Assembly: GCA_023412175.1 (NCBI GenBank)
Contig: JAEYOB010000042.1
Coordinates: forward strand, 1-19,944
DNA: 19,944 bases
Direction: 5' to 3'
Source of the DNA: Pseudomonadota bacterium
GTDB taxonomy: Bacteria; Pseudomonadota; Alphaproteobacteria; Azospirillales; Azospirillaceae
Below the pieces are notes generated by a model, which worked only from the letters and a program-made list of their open reading frames with translations, was not told the DNA's origin and did no database searches. Positions 6,211 through 12,883 of the stretch are shown here, piece by piece. Position 1 is the stretch's first letter. Every line of letters starts with the position of its first letter. Both the position numbers and the translations under genes were made by a program.

Positions 6211-6639
6211 ATGAAGCGCCGAGCGATGATTGCGGCAGCCCTCCTGACGGCCTCCCTGTCCTCTGGGCCTGTGGTGGCGCAACAGATGGGAGACGGCCGC
6301 CAAGTGGTCCTGGCGGTAAGCCTTGGCGGCAAACCTCGTTACGAGTTGGCGCGCGCCGTTGGTGCCGGCCACGCATCCATCGTTGTGGATCAGGTCTGGT
6401 GCGACCAACCCGACCCGGCGACCGGCTGTCTCGCGCGAGTAGTCGCGGGGACGCTGCGGTTTGGCCTGGAGGTAGACACGGAAGCCGCAACCCTGACGGA
6501 CTTTCGAGCCCACAAGGGCACCACGGAACATCCGGCGCAGCTCGCCCTTGGGACGGCAGTTGCCAAGCCGGGAGCGCCGTTTATCTACGAACGCCAATTT
6601 GACGGCGAACTCTGGCGCGTGGCCGTAGAGATCCGGTGA
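6211..6639 (+). CDS. Secreted/periplasmic hypothetical protein
   Basis: An in-frame ATG two codons upstream (6205) is only three bases from GGAG, so the ATG at 6211 with nine-base spacing is preferred. The 142-aa product has a Sec signal peptide: MKRR, the hydrophobic AMIAAALLTASLSSGPVVA, and a likely cut after VVAQ (about residue 23). The mature domain has one cysteine pair (WCDQPDPATGC) and reads as a beta-rich domain ending in ERQFDGELWRVAVEIR. This resembles small periplasmic invasion-associated/IalB-like proteins in general shape, but I do not claim that family. It is followed by a palindrome and then leader A of the next gene. Confidence 0.6.
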   Translation: MKRRAMIAAALLTASLSSGPVVAQQMGDGRQVVLAVSLGGKPRYELARAVGAGHASIVVDQVWCDQPDPATGCLARVVAGTLRFGLEVDTEAATLTDFRAHKGTTEHPAQLALGTAVAKPGAPFIYERQFDGELWRVAVEIR

Positions 6640-6641
6640 CC

Positions 6642-6657
6642 GTCTGAAATTTCAGAC
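6642..6657. terminator. Perfect 16-bp palindrome after a stop codon
   Basis: GTCTGAAATTTCAGAC starts two bases after the stop of the secreted protein gene and is followed by the T-rich TCTTTCT. As RNA it can form a six-bp stem with an AATT loop. The stem is weak for a terminator, so an operator site for the next gene is the alternative. Confidence 0.35.
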
Positions 6658-6661
6658 TCTT

Positions 6662-6677
6662 TCTGGAAAGGGAGCAA
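6662..6677 (+). repeat. Leader A copy
   Basis: TCTGGAAAGGGAGCAA. GGAG is ten bases before the ATG at 6685. It differs from the orphan copy at 4885 by a single base. Confidence 0.6.
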
Positions 6678-6684
6678 ACTCGCG

Positions 6685-7011
6685 ATGCTGACCTTCGCCA
6701 CGCTGTTGGGCCAGGGCGTACGTGCCACGCCGATCAACAGGTACATCCGGCCGTCGGCCACAGGCAGGGACGTCGGCGGGCTCACAATGATGACCGTTGG
6801 CTTCGTCCTTGTGCTGGGCGCGGCCTCCGCCTCGCTTTTCGTTCCGGCGACGACGATTTTGATGATTGCCTTCGCTTTCGGTGCACTGCTCATGGAAGCC
6901 GGCCGCCGGGTTTCTCGTCGCCGCGAACGAAATGCGGGCAAGTCACCTCGGCGGCCCGACGCCGATCCTGCCGGCGCCGCGGCCGATATCGACACCACCT
7001 CCAGAAAGTGA
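6685..7011 (+). CDS. Small membrane protein with two TM segments
   Basis: This 108-aa product starts behind leader A. Two hydrophobic segments lie next to each other: about 36-54 (MTVGFVLVLGAASASLFVP) and about 55-71 (ATTILMIAFAFGALLME). An Arg-rich cytoplasmic tail follows (RRVSRRRERN) and then an acidic, disordered C-terminus. The topology would be a hairpin with both ends inside. No family is recognised. The stop is followed by two bases and then the control region of the second toxin-antitoxin module. Confidence 0.6.
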   Translation: MLTFATLLGQGVRATPINRYIRPSATGRDVGGLTMMTVGFVLVLGAASASLFVPATTILMIAFAFGALLMEAGRRVSRRRERNAGKSPRRPDADPAGAAADIDTTSRK

Positions 7012-7013
7012 GT

Positions 7014-7066
7014 GATTCGCCAAGAGCGAATCGACGCTTGACGAACGGTTCGCCATCAGCGATCAT
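7014..7066 (+). promoter_or_regulatory. Promoter and palindromes of the RelE/XRE module
   Basis: GATTCGC (7014-7020) and GCGAATC (7026-7032) form a perfect inverted repeat with a five-base spacer. CGAACGGTTCG (7042-7052) is a second palindrome. TTGACG (7038-7043) is a strong -35; the best -10 at 17-bp spacing is the weak GATCAT (7061-7066). The second palindrome lies inside the promoter spacer, as expected for autorepression. The toxin ATG at 7073 is very close, so its mRNA may have almost no leader. Confidence 0.55.
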
Positions 7067-7072
7067 GGTTGC

Positions 7073-7324
7073 ATGAAGCTCGTGATCGAAGCCGCTGCGT
7101 TGAAGGTCCTGCTCCGGATGCCGAAGGGCGATGCGGCGGGGCTGCGGGCAAAGCTGAAGGCGTTCGCCGCGGCACCCCACGACCCACACCCCTGGGCGAA
7201 GGCGTTTGGCGGTGGACGCGGCCGCATCCGCCACGGCGATTGGCGCGCTGTCTACCACATCGACGGTGGCGCGCTGGTGGTCACCGTGCTGAAGGTTGGG
7301 AACCGCAAGGAGGTCTACCGATGA
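7073..7324 (+). CDS. RelE/ParE-superfamily toxin
   Basis: The 83-aa product has the compact RelE/ParE layout. It opens with a strand and helix (MKLVIEAAALKVLLRMPKG), then a basic helix ending in GDAAGLRAKLKAFAAAP, then GRIRHGDWRAVYHIDGGALV and the closing strand VTVLKVGNRKEVYR. These endings (WRxxY...VLKVGxRxxVYR) are typical of type II toxins that cleave mRNA on the ribosome or poison gyrase; which of the two cannot be told. No ribosome binding site is visible before the ATG. The stop overlaps the antitoxin start (ATGA), a toxin-first order as in higBA-type modules. Confidence 0.85.
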   Translation: MKLVIEAAALKVLLRMPKGDAAGLRAKLKAFAAAPHDPHPWAKAFGGGRGRIRHGDWRAVYHIDGGALVVTVLKVGNRKEVYR

Positions 7325-7701
7325 ACGCACTGCCGATCACTCCCATCGCTGAGACGCCGGATAGCGTTACGCTGCGCCGGGAGGACTTCGAGGCCCTAGC
7401 CGATTTGGTGGCCGACGCGCAGGATCTGGCCGACATCGAAGCGGTAAAGGCCCGCCTGGCGGCCGGCGAGACGGAGGCGTTTCCTTTCGAACTGGCCGAG
7501 CGGATCCTCGACGGCGATCACCCGGTCACCGTGTTTCGCGAGCACCGCGGCTTCACGGCGCGCGGTCTGGCGGAGGCCGCCGGCGTCGCAGCGTCCTACC
7601 TGTCCGAGATCGAGAACGCCAAGAAGCCGGGCAGCTTCGACGCCATGGCGCGCATCGCCGCGGCGCTGAAGGTGCCCCTGGACCTGCTGGTGCGCCAGTA
7701 G
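7321..7701 (+). CDS. XRE-family antitoxin
   Basis: The ATG at 7321 overlaps the toxin stop, so translation is coupled. The 126-aa product has an N-terminal helical part with SVTLRREDFEALADLVADAQ, like antitoxins that start with a short dimerisation region. Residues about 68-124 form an XRE helix-turn-helix (REHRGFTARGLAEAAGVAAS, then YLSEIENAKKPGSFDAMARI). It should bind the palindromes at 7014-7052 and neutralise the toxin. The pairing is known for RelE-type toxins with this kind of XRE protein; neutralisation here is inferred. Leader A of the next gene starts eight bases after the stop. Confidence 0.85.
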   Translation: MNALPITPIAETPDSVTLRREDFEALADLVADAQDLADIEAVKARLAAGETEAFPFELAERILDGDHPVTVFREHRGFTARGLAEAAGVAASYLSEIENAKKPGSFDAMARIAAALKVPLDLLVRQ

Positions 7702-7708
7702 GTCGGCA

Positions 7709-7724
7709 TCTGGAAAAGGAGCAG
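7709..7724 (+). repeat. Leader A copy
   Basis: TCTGGAAAAGGAGCAG. GGAG (7718-7721) is eleven bases before the ATG at 7733. Confidence 0.6.
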
Positions 7725-7732
7725 CCACTGGG

Positions 7733-8128
7733 ATGGGTACGAACTACTACACACGCATAACGCTGAGCCACCAGCAGGCGTTGGCGGACGCTGTGGCGTC
7801 CCATCCCGACGAGGAAGCGCGGAAGAAGCTCGCGGCCGCCTTGTCGGACCAACTCTCCGTAGAACTGCATATCGGCAAGGCCATTGGCTGTCTCCAGTTC
7901 CTGTTCCAGGCCTGGCCGGATCTCGATCCGCCACTGACCTCCTTTGGCACTTGGATGCGGTTCCTGGAAAATCGCCGGATCTACGACGAGCACGGCAAGG
8001 ACGTTCCCCTCGATCGCCTTCGGCAGATCATCGCAGAGCGGGACCATCAGCCGACGGACGATCAGCGCGTCCCGCGCGAGTTCATCAGCTCCGATGGCCA
8101 CCGTTTCTGTCCCGACGACTTCACCTGA
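7733..8128 (+). CDS. MGTNYY-type phage/plasmid protein
   Basis: The 131-aa product begins MGTNYYTRITL and has LHIGKAIGCLQFLFQ at 45-59, TWMRFLE (73-79) and IYDEHGKDVPLDRLRQII (83-100). Many phage and plasmid proteins start MGTNYY and carry HIGKSSAGW followed by a tryptophan-containing helix and a DEyG motif, so this is probably a divergent member. The usual Cys-Cys zinc-binding segment near the N-terminus is absent and is replaced by a helical stretch (HQQALADAVASHPDEEARKK). Function of the family is unknown to me. It has leader A upstream and is followed 36 bp later by another leader A gene. Confidence 0.65.
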   Translation: MGTNYYTRITLSHQQALADAVASHPDEEARKKLAAALSDQLSVELHIGKAIGCLQFLFQAWPDLDPPLTSFGTWMRFLENRRIYDEHGKDVPLDRLRQIIAERDHQPTDDQRVPREFISSDGHRFCPDDFT

Positions 8129-8138
8129 CATCCGTCAA

Positions 8139-8154
8139 TTTGGAAAAGGAGCGA
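8139..8154 (+). repeat. Leader A copy
   Basis: TTTGGAAAAGGAGCGA. GGAG (8148-8151) is thirteen bases before the ATG at 8165. It matches 7709-7724 closely, differing mainly at the first and last few bases. Confidence 0.55.
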
Positions 8155-8164
8155 AAGCCGAGCT

Positions 8165-8479
8165 ATGGCCGATAGACCCGTACAGCGCGTGATTGCGACG
8201 GAAGCCGCCGACCTGTCGGAGGCGGTCAGCTTCCTCCCGGCAGAGCACCCCGGCCCTTGTGCCATGTCGTACCGCGGGCGAAGCGGGGCAGCGTGGGCCA
8301 TCTTCCCGACGCTTCGCGAGGCGGAGACGGCCGCCGCGTTCGCCGTCCGGTTCGACATCGGCGGCTACTCGGATGTCGAGGTGCACCCCGCGGAGGCAGC
8401 GCCATCCGGAACACCGACCTGCTACGACGCGCGGGCCTGGCTGGGGGGCGATTCCGCTCCGAAGGCAACGTCGAATTAA
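8165..8479 (+). CDS. Hypothetical 104-aa protein
   Basis: A soluble protein behind leader A. It reads as an alternating strand/helix domain: VQRVIATEAADLSEAVSFLP, AAWAIFPTLREAETAAAFAV and GGYSDVEVHPAEAAPSG. No catalytic motif is recognised. It contains two separated cysteines. The stop codon TAA lies inside a near copy of leader B, the same arrangement as the end of the gene at 3267. It is the last recognisable member of the small-gene array. Confidence 0.55.
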   Translation: MADRPVQRVIATEAADLSEAVSFLPAEHPGPCAMSYRGRSGAAWAIFPTLREAETAAAFAVRFDIGGYSDVEVHPAEAAPSGTPTCYDARAWLGGDSAPKATSN

Positions 8480-8483
8480 GGAG
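8470..8483 (+). repeat. Leader B, near copy
   Basis: GTCGAATTAAGGAG differs by one base from the leader B core at 3467-3480 and 5636-5649. It gives a strong AAGGAGG site for a GTG at 8492, but that frame stops after 16 codons (TAG 8540-8542). The gene that once followed seems truncated or replaced. Confidence 0.55.
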
Positions 8484-8991
8484 GACAACAGGTGCAGGAG
8501 GGGATTGAAGGGGGGCGAGTAGCAGTGGAACGGAAAACCTAGGTAAGAGCCAAACCCGAGCAATTCCACCATCGCCGCGCACCGTCCCGATGGGGTAGAC
8601 CCCAGCAAGGCGAGATGCTGAAACGCTTTCCGCGCCTCGATTGGGTTCTATTCGGCGTTCCAAGACGGCTCAAAGGGCCGGTGTAGACCCTATCGAGACG
8701 CACGGAGGGCTTACCGAGGTTTCCGGTTCCGCTGCTACTCGACCCCCATTGAACTGAACGATCGTGAGGCTCCCTCCGTGTGGGCGTCCTGGGGCTGCCT
8801 TCTTGGCCTGACTGCCCAGCAGGGGAATGAACTGTTTCTACCACCCAGTTCGGAGACTGGGTGTTCCGCCTACACTCCCACGAGTACCCCTCCGGCTCCG
8901 GCGCGGCCGTAAACGGCCGCACGCCGGTGTTCGAAAGCCGTGCCGGCTCCCTGCTATCTTCGAGCTGAAGGCAAAACGGCGGGAGGCGCGG
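8484..8991. other. Hairpin-rich gene-free region upstream of virD4 (candidate structured RNA or oriT)
   Basis: About 500 bp with no convincing gene. Visible pairings are: TGGGG taga CCCCA (8591-8604); CGGCTC aaa GGGCCG (8666-8680, one G-T pair); ACGGAGGG (8702-8709) with CCCTCCGT (8772-8779), reinforced by GACGC (8697-8701) with GCGTC on the other side; CACCCAGT tcggag ACTGGGTG (8842-8863); and a 12-bp GC stem (8898-8909 with 8914-8919 and 8922-8927) with a TAAA loop and a CA bulge. AGCCG tgc CGGCT follows at 8936-8948. The bulged stem recalls group II intron domain V but is longer than the canonical 34 nt, and no reverse transcriptase is present. An oriT near the coupling-protein gene is the other reading. 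Confidence 0.5.
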
Positions 8992-11508
8992 GTGACGGAT
9001 GAACCCGAACGGCAGAAGGCGATCACGTGGTATACCATGAGCGCCATCGCAGGGCTCCTGTTGACCCTCCTCCTGCTCACCGCCGGCTTTCCGCTCTACA
9101 AGCTCTCCAACCCGCTCGACTTCGCTCACAGCCCCTGGCCGGAGCTGCGTCTGCTGCACGATCCGACCTGGCGGGCCGGCTTCTCGCTGCGTTGGCTCGC
9201 GGACAGCTGGTCGTTCCTTACCATAGGCCTGGCATCGCATCTCGACCTCTGGTACCGGCCGCTCTGGGTGCTGCTCTTCGAGGCGCCGCTCAGCACAGAA
9301 GGAATGCCTCACTGGTCGGTCACGCTGGCGCTCGGCGCCGGCGTGGCCGCCGGGCTGGCCATTGCGCGCCGCTGCCCCTACGACCTGGAGCGCAAGAGCC
9401 ACGGTGAGGCCCGCTGGGCCAAGGACAAGGACATCCGCAACGCCGCTTCCGACGCCAAGGATCCTTTCGTGAAAAAACGCGGTTTGCGGTCTCCGACCGG
9501 AATCGTCCTCGGCCGCCTGCCGGACGGACAGCTGATCCGTATGCCCGAAACCTTATCCGCGATTCTCATCGCGCCGCCGGGCTCGGGTAAGTCGGCGGGC
9601 ATCATCCTGCCCAATCTGCTTGCCGATTGGCCGGAATGGCAGCCCATCCTCGGCTTCGAGGCGATCGGCTGGGCTTTCGGGCGCAAGACCTACTGTCCGC
9701 GCCCGACCTTCGTCGTGAACGACCCGAAGGGTGAACTGCACGCCAAGGCATCGCGTCACCTGCGCAAGGCCGGATATAAGGTCCTCAAGCTGTCGCTCGG
9801 CTCCATGGACGGCGACCGCTGGAACCCGCTGGGGTTCGACAGCCTGCCCGGCGGGAGGGCTGTCCCTGCCACGCGCGCACGGATCCTCGATGCGCTCGGC
9901 CGTGTGTACGCGGACCCGACCCGCGCGATGGAGCAGTTCATGGTCGAGGTGCGCGACCGCACCGACTGGATGGCGGCCCTCGGCGCCGACCCTACGCTTG
10001 GCGGACGCCTCGCCCTGCGGCCGGAGGTCGAGGACGCCGAGAACAACGCGCTCGCCACCTGGACGTCGCCGGCACGGGCCACGCTGAAGGCCATCCTGGC
10101 GGACGTGCTCCAGCTCTTCACCTGGCAGGCGCAGCGCGAGCAGTACGTCAAGCGTCTCGCGACCATGGCCATCGACGAGAAGATCGAGCCGCACTGGCGC
10201 GACAAGGGGCGCGCGGCGCTGCAGGGCTTCTCCCTGTTCACGGTCTACCGCTGCGAGAGCAACCCCGACCTCTACGGCGAACCCTCCTTCGGCCGCCTCA
10301 TCGATTTCATGACCGACGAGACGAAGGGCTTCGAGGCGGATCCGGCCGCCGCCAACGAGGACCAGGACGCCATCGCCGCCATGCTGCAGCGCTGGATCGC
10401 CGAAGCCGAGGAGCGCGGCTACCCGGCCCGCGTCATCACCGAGCTGGCGTCGCTCGCCCGCACCCCGGGCCGCGAGCGCGGGTCGGTGCTGAGCACCATG
10501 GAAGGCGGCATCGACATCTTCAAGGTGGCGACGGTCCGTTCGCGCACCTCGGCCAGCGACTTCGCCCTCGACGACCTGCGCTTCTCGCGCCAGCCGGTCG
10601 CCCTGTTCATCGTCACGCCGCTCGAGGACGCGGTGGCGCTCGGCAAGATCACCGGCATGTTCTTCGAAAGCTCGGCCGCCCGCTTCATCAGCCAGGACGA
10701 GAAGCTGATCAAGACCAGGGGCCGGCCGGTGATCTACCTGGCGGACGAGTTCTGGACCCTGCCTCCGGGCATGGAGAGCTTCCTGCAGATCCCGGCTCTC
10801 GGCCGCGGGCAGTGGGTGCAGATGCTGCTGGTCGGCCAGTCCTACGGCCAGATCGCCCTTAAGATCAACAAGGAGGCCGTAGGCATCCTCAAGGGCGCCG
10901 TCGGCGCCCAGATTCTCCTGCAGCAGAACGACGCGGAAACCGCGGAGGCGGTCAGCAAGGCGGTCGGCAACTACACGGCAATCACATCCAACATCAGCAA
11001 GACCGAGGGCGCCGGCAAGGAGGTCAAATTCTTCCAGTGGAACACCTCTCGGTCGGCCACCGGCCTGCCGCTGCTGCCGGCTCAGAAGCTGCTCACCATG
11101 AAGAAGCTGGAGGAGCAGTACGTGCTCTTCCAGGGCATGATGAGCCGGCCGATCAAGTCCTCCTCTCCGGCCTGGTTCAACGATCCGGTCATGTACCAGC
11201 GGCTCACCGGCGAGCCCATGGGCCGAATGGCCAGGATCGCGGCGGCGTTCGGCTCACGCCTCGGCCGGCCGGCGCCGGACCCCAGCGGCGAGAGCACCCG
11301 CGAGGATGCCTTCGAAAAGGCCGCGGCCATGGCGATCGCCGCGGCCGCCGCAGCCCATCAGGTGGCCGTTGCCAACCAGAATGCCCGCCTCGGCCCGGTA
11401 CCGGAAGGCGCCACCCCACCGGCGGAAGGCTCCAGCTGGACGCCGGCGTCGCCCGACGAGGTGGCGCGGCTCCTGGGAGGTGAGGACGATCAGCGTCGCG
11501 CCGCCTGA
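8992..11508 (+). CDS. virD4: VirD4/TraG-family type IV coupling protein
   Basis: This 838-aa inner-membrane ATPase brings relaxase-bound DNA or proteins to the type IV channel. Hydrophobic segments at about 14-36 and 108-126 (with 75-97 possibly a third) anchor the N-terminus. Then come HGEARWAKDKDIRNA and the Walker A APPGSGKS (194-201), NDPKGELHAKASRHLRKAGY, and the Walker B IYLADEF (581-587). Length and motif order fit the TraG/VirD4 family. The frame is open back to an ATG at 8827, but GTG 8992 has a GGGAGG ribosome binding site and places the membrane segment near the N-terminus, so I chose it. It is transcribed toward the secretion operon but is separated from it by about 1.9 kb of regulators and small genes. 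Confidence 0.93.
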   Translation: MTDEPERQKAITWYTMSAIAGLLLTLLLLTAGFPLYKLSNPLDFAHSPWPELRLLHDPTWRAGFSLRWLADSWSFLTIGLASHLDLWYRPLWVLLFEAPLSTEGMPHWSVTLALGAGVAAGLAIARRCPYDLERKSHGEARWAKDKDIRNAASDAKDPFVKKRGLRSPTGIVLGRLPDGQLIRMPETLSAILIAPPGSGKSAGIILPNLLADWPEWQPILGFEAIGWAFGRKTYCPRPTFVVNDPKGELHAKASRHLRKAGYKVLKLSLGSMDGDRWNPLGFDSLPGGRAVPATRARILDALGRVYADPTRAMEQFMVEVRDRTDWMAALGADPTLGGRLALRPEVEDAENNALATWTSPARATLKAILADVLQLFTWQAQREQYVKRLATMAIDEKIEPHWRDKGRAALQGFSLFTVYRCESNPDLYGEPSFGRLIDFMTDETKGFEADPAAANEDQDAIAAMLQRWIAEAEERGYPARVITELASLARTPGRERGSVLSTMEGGIDIFKVATVRSRTSASDFALDDLRFSRQPVALFIVTPLEDAVALGKITGMFFESSAARFISQDEKLIKTRGRPVIYLADEFWTLPPGMESFLQIPALGRGQWVQMLLVGQSYGQIALKINKEAVGILKGAVGAQILLQQNDAETAEAVSKAVGNYTAITSNISKTEGAGKEVKFFQWNTSRSATGLPLLPAQKLLTMKKLEEQYVLFQGMMSRPIKSSSPAWFNDPVMYQRLTGEPMGRMARIAAAFGSRLGRPAPDPSGESTREDAFEKAAAMAIAAAAAAHQVAVANQNARLGPVPEGATPPAEGSSWTPASPDEVARLLGGEDDQRRAA

Positions 11509-11578
11509 AGCGGCCGGCGCAGGAGCTTGTCTCCAATAGCATCTTCGAGAGCGTCGTCAACGGCATTGAAGCGCCCAG

Positions 11579-11866
11579 TCAATCACTTTCTGCCTGGAAA
11601 CTCGGCGGGATCCCGATCACGCCCGGCTCGTCCACGAAACGGATGCCGCGGCCTTGCAGGTAGGCGCGCACCTTCTCCAGGCTGGACCGCTTCGGGTCGC
11701 CCGTCTCCGCCTCGATGTCGCGCAGCGTTGGTCGCGAAACTTCAGTGGCTTCGCTCAACTGCGCCTGTGTCATGCCCAGCAGCTCGCGGGCTGCTCTTAC
11801 CTGCGGTCCCCTCATGGGGCCGGGAGCATGCCCCGCCGCCGAGCCGAAGGCAATCGTGTTTTCCAT
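11579..11866 (-). CDS. XRE-family transcriptional regulator
   Basis: A 95-aa product with a single helix-turn-helix (PQVRAARELLGMTQAQLSEA, then TEVSRPTLRDIEAE) and a C-terminal strand (GRGIRFVDEPGVIGI). This is the layout of short XRE regulators common on alphaproteobacterial plasmids. An upstream ATG at 11899 would add 11 residues, but a plausible promoter on this strand (TTGCTG, 16 bp, TAACAT) ends at that ATG, so ATG 11866 is preferred. Met18 is another possible start. It converges with virD4 and diverges from the XRE gene at 11985. Confidence 0.8.
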   Translation of the reverse strand: MENTIAFGSAAGHAPGPMRGPQVRAARELLGMTQAQLSEATEVSRPTLRDIEAETGDPKRSSLEKVRAYLQGRGIRFVDEPGVIGIPPSFQAESD

Positions 11867-11984
11867 TTTGACAAATCCGCTTGCTTTCGAGAAAGCCATA
11901 TGTTACACAATAGGGAAATTACAGCAAGCTTTTTGGAAATTATATCTTCCAGAAAGCAGCCTGTAACTTCTAACGAGGATCTTC
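11867..11984. promoter_or_regulatory. Divergent promoter region with GCTTTC palindromes
   Basis: This lies between two divergent XRE genes. GCTTTC GA GAAAGC (11883-11896) is a palindrome just downstream of the left-going promoter. GCTTTTTGGAA (11928-11938) and TTCCAGAAAGC (11947-11957) form an 11-bp inverted repeat with one mismatch, with TATATC, a -10-like box for the right-going gene, in its spacer. The shared GCTTTC half-site suggests one regulator acts on both promoters. Confidence 0.6.
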
Positions 11985-12431
11985 ATGACCAGACCCGCCG
12001 CCACCCGCGACCGCCGCAGGACGGGTGGTCCGAATCCCATTGACGTGCACGTCGGCTCGCGCATGCGGCTGCGCCGCACGCTCCTCGGCATGAGCCAGGA
12101 GAAGCTCGGCATGGCCATCGGCCTGACCTTCCAGCAGGTGCAGAAGTACGAGCGCGGCGCGAACCGCATCGGCGCGTCGCGCTTGTTCGAACTCAGCCGG
12201 GCGCTCGACGTGCCGGTGTCGTTCTTCTACGACGACATGCCGGCCGACCTCGCCGGCGCACCGGCCGGACAAGAGTCCGACGCCCAGCGCAGCATCGGCG
12301 GCGCCGGCGAACCGGACCCGATGGCGAAGCGCGAGACGATGGAGTTGGTGCGCGCCTATTACCGCATCAAAGACGCCTCGGTACGCAAGCGCCTGTTCGA
12401 AGCCGTCAAGGCGGTCGGGGCCATGGCGTAA
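11985..12431 (+). CDS. XRE-family transcriptional regulator (cI/SinR-like)
   Basis: The 148-aa product carries a helix-turn-helix at about 25-80: SRMRLRRTLLGMSQEKLGMA, then IGLTFQQVQKYERGANRIGA and SRLFELSRALDVPVSFFYDD. This form (NPIDVHVGSR...GLTFQQVQKYERGANRI) is widespread in alphaproteobacteria, often as several copies per genome. The C-terminal helix (ETMELVRAYYRIKDASVRKR) probably dimerises. The ribosome binding site is GAGGA, seven bases before the ATG. The promoter probably overlaps the 11-bp inverted repeat upstream, consistent with autoregulation. Targets are unknown; control of transfer genes is possible from position. Confidence 0.88.
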   Translation: MTRPAATRDRRRTGGPNPIDVHVGSRMRLRRTLLGMSQEKLGMAIGLTFQQVQKYERGANRIGASRLFELSRALDVPVSFFYDDMPADLAGAPAGQESDAQRSIGGAGEPDPMAKRETMELVRAYYRIKDASVRKRLFEAVKAVGAMA

Positions 12432-12448
12432 GGCGTCAGCTGACGCCT
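12431..12448. terminator. 18-bp perfect palindrome at the end of the XRE gene
   Basis: AGGCGTCAGCTGACGCCT begins at the last base of the stop codon. As RNA it forms a seven-bp GC-rich stem with an AGCT loop. No T-run follows, so it may slow or end transcription only partly, or act as a protein-binding site for the gene at 12486. Confidence 0.4.
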
Positions 12449-12485
12449 GACTGTCTGCGGACCGTATGTCGAGGAGACACCCCGC

Positions 12486-12815
12486 ATGACCGCACCTGAT
12501 AGTGAAGTCAAACTAGACTACGACGTGGAAGCCACGCGCTACCCGGCCGACGAACCCGAGGAGCTTACCGTCCTGCTCATGGGATTTCTGGCGGAGATCG
12601 CTCACCGCCGGCGCCAGCTCATGGGCCGGCCGGAGCCCAATCCGGAACGGCCGGCGGTCGGACGCTACCGCGAACTGGCGCGCACCGTGGAATGCCTGAT
12701 CGACTGCGCCGGCAATCCCTTCCCGAACTATCGCGACACGCTGGTTGCCCTCGCGGCGATGGCGCTGGACGCGGTCATCGCCTCAGAAGCCAAGCCCGTG
12801 GGCCAGAGCGGCTGA
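12486..12815 (+). CDS. Hypothetical 109-aa protein
   Basis: ATG with a GAGGAGA ribosome binding site (GTCGAGGAGACACCCCGC). The product is soluble and mostly helical: an acidic start (DSEVKLDYDVEATRYPADEP), a helix with LTVLLMGFLAEIAHRRRQLM, and a second helical half with LARTVECLIDCAGNPF and TLVALAAMALDAVIA. The two cysteines in ECLIDCAG are close enough for a metal or disulfide site, but no family is recognised. It lies between the XRE gene and the cysteine-rich gene and may be co-transcribed with the latter (68-bp gap). Confidence 0.6.
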   Translation: MTAPDSEVKLDYDVEATRYPADEPEELTVLLMGFLAEIAHRRRQLMGRPEPNPERPAVGRYRELARTVECLIDCAGNPFPNYRDTLVALAAMALDAVIASEAKPVGQSG

Positions 12816-12883
12816 CCCATTGTCGACCGCCGGACCGATAATCAAGGAACTTCGTCATATCCCCTGATCCACGAGAGGATTCC

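Noticed and set aside
8898..8927. Group II intron domain V
   Set aside because: It has a two-base 3' bulge and a tetraloop, but the stems are longer than the highly constant 34-nt domain V, the AGC triad reads GGC, and no maturase gene is present; left only as a possibility.
8539..9402. Minus-strand ORF of 287 aa over the hairpin region and the virD4 start
   Set aside because: Low-complexity shadow composition, overlaps the coupling-protein membrane segment, and has no ribosome binding site or family motif.
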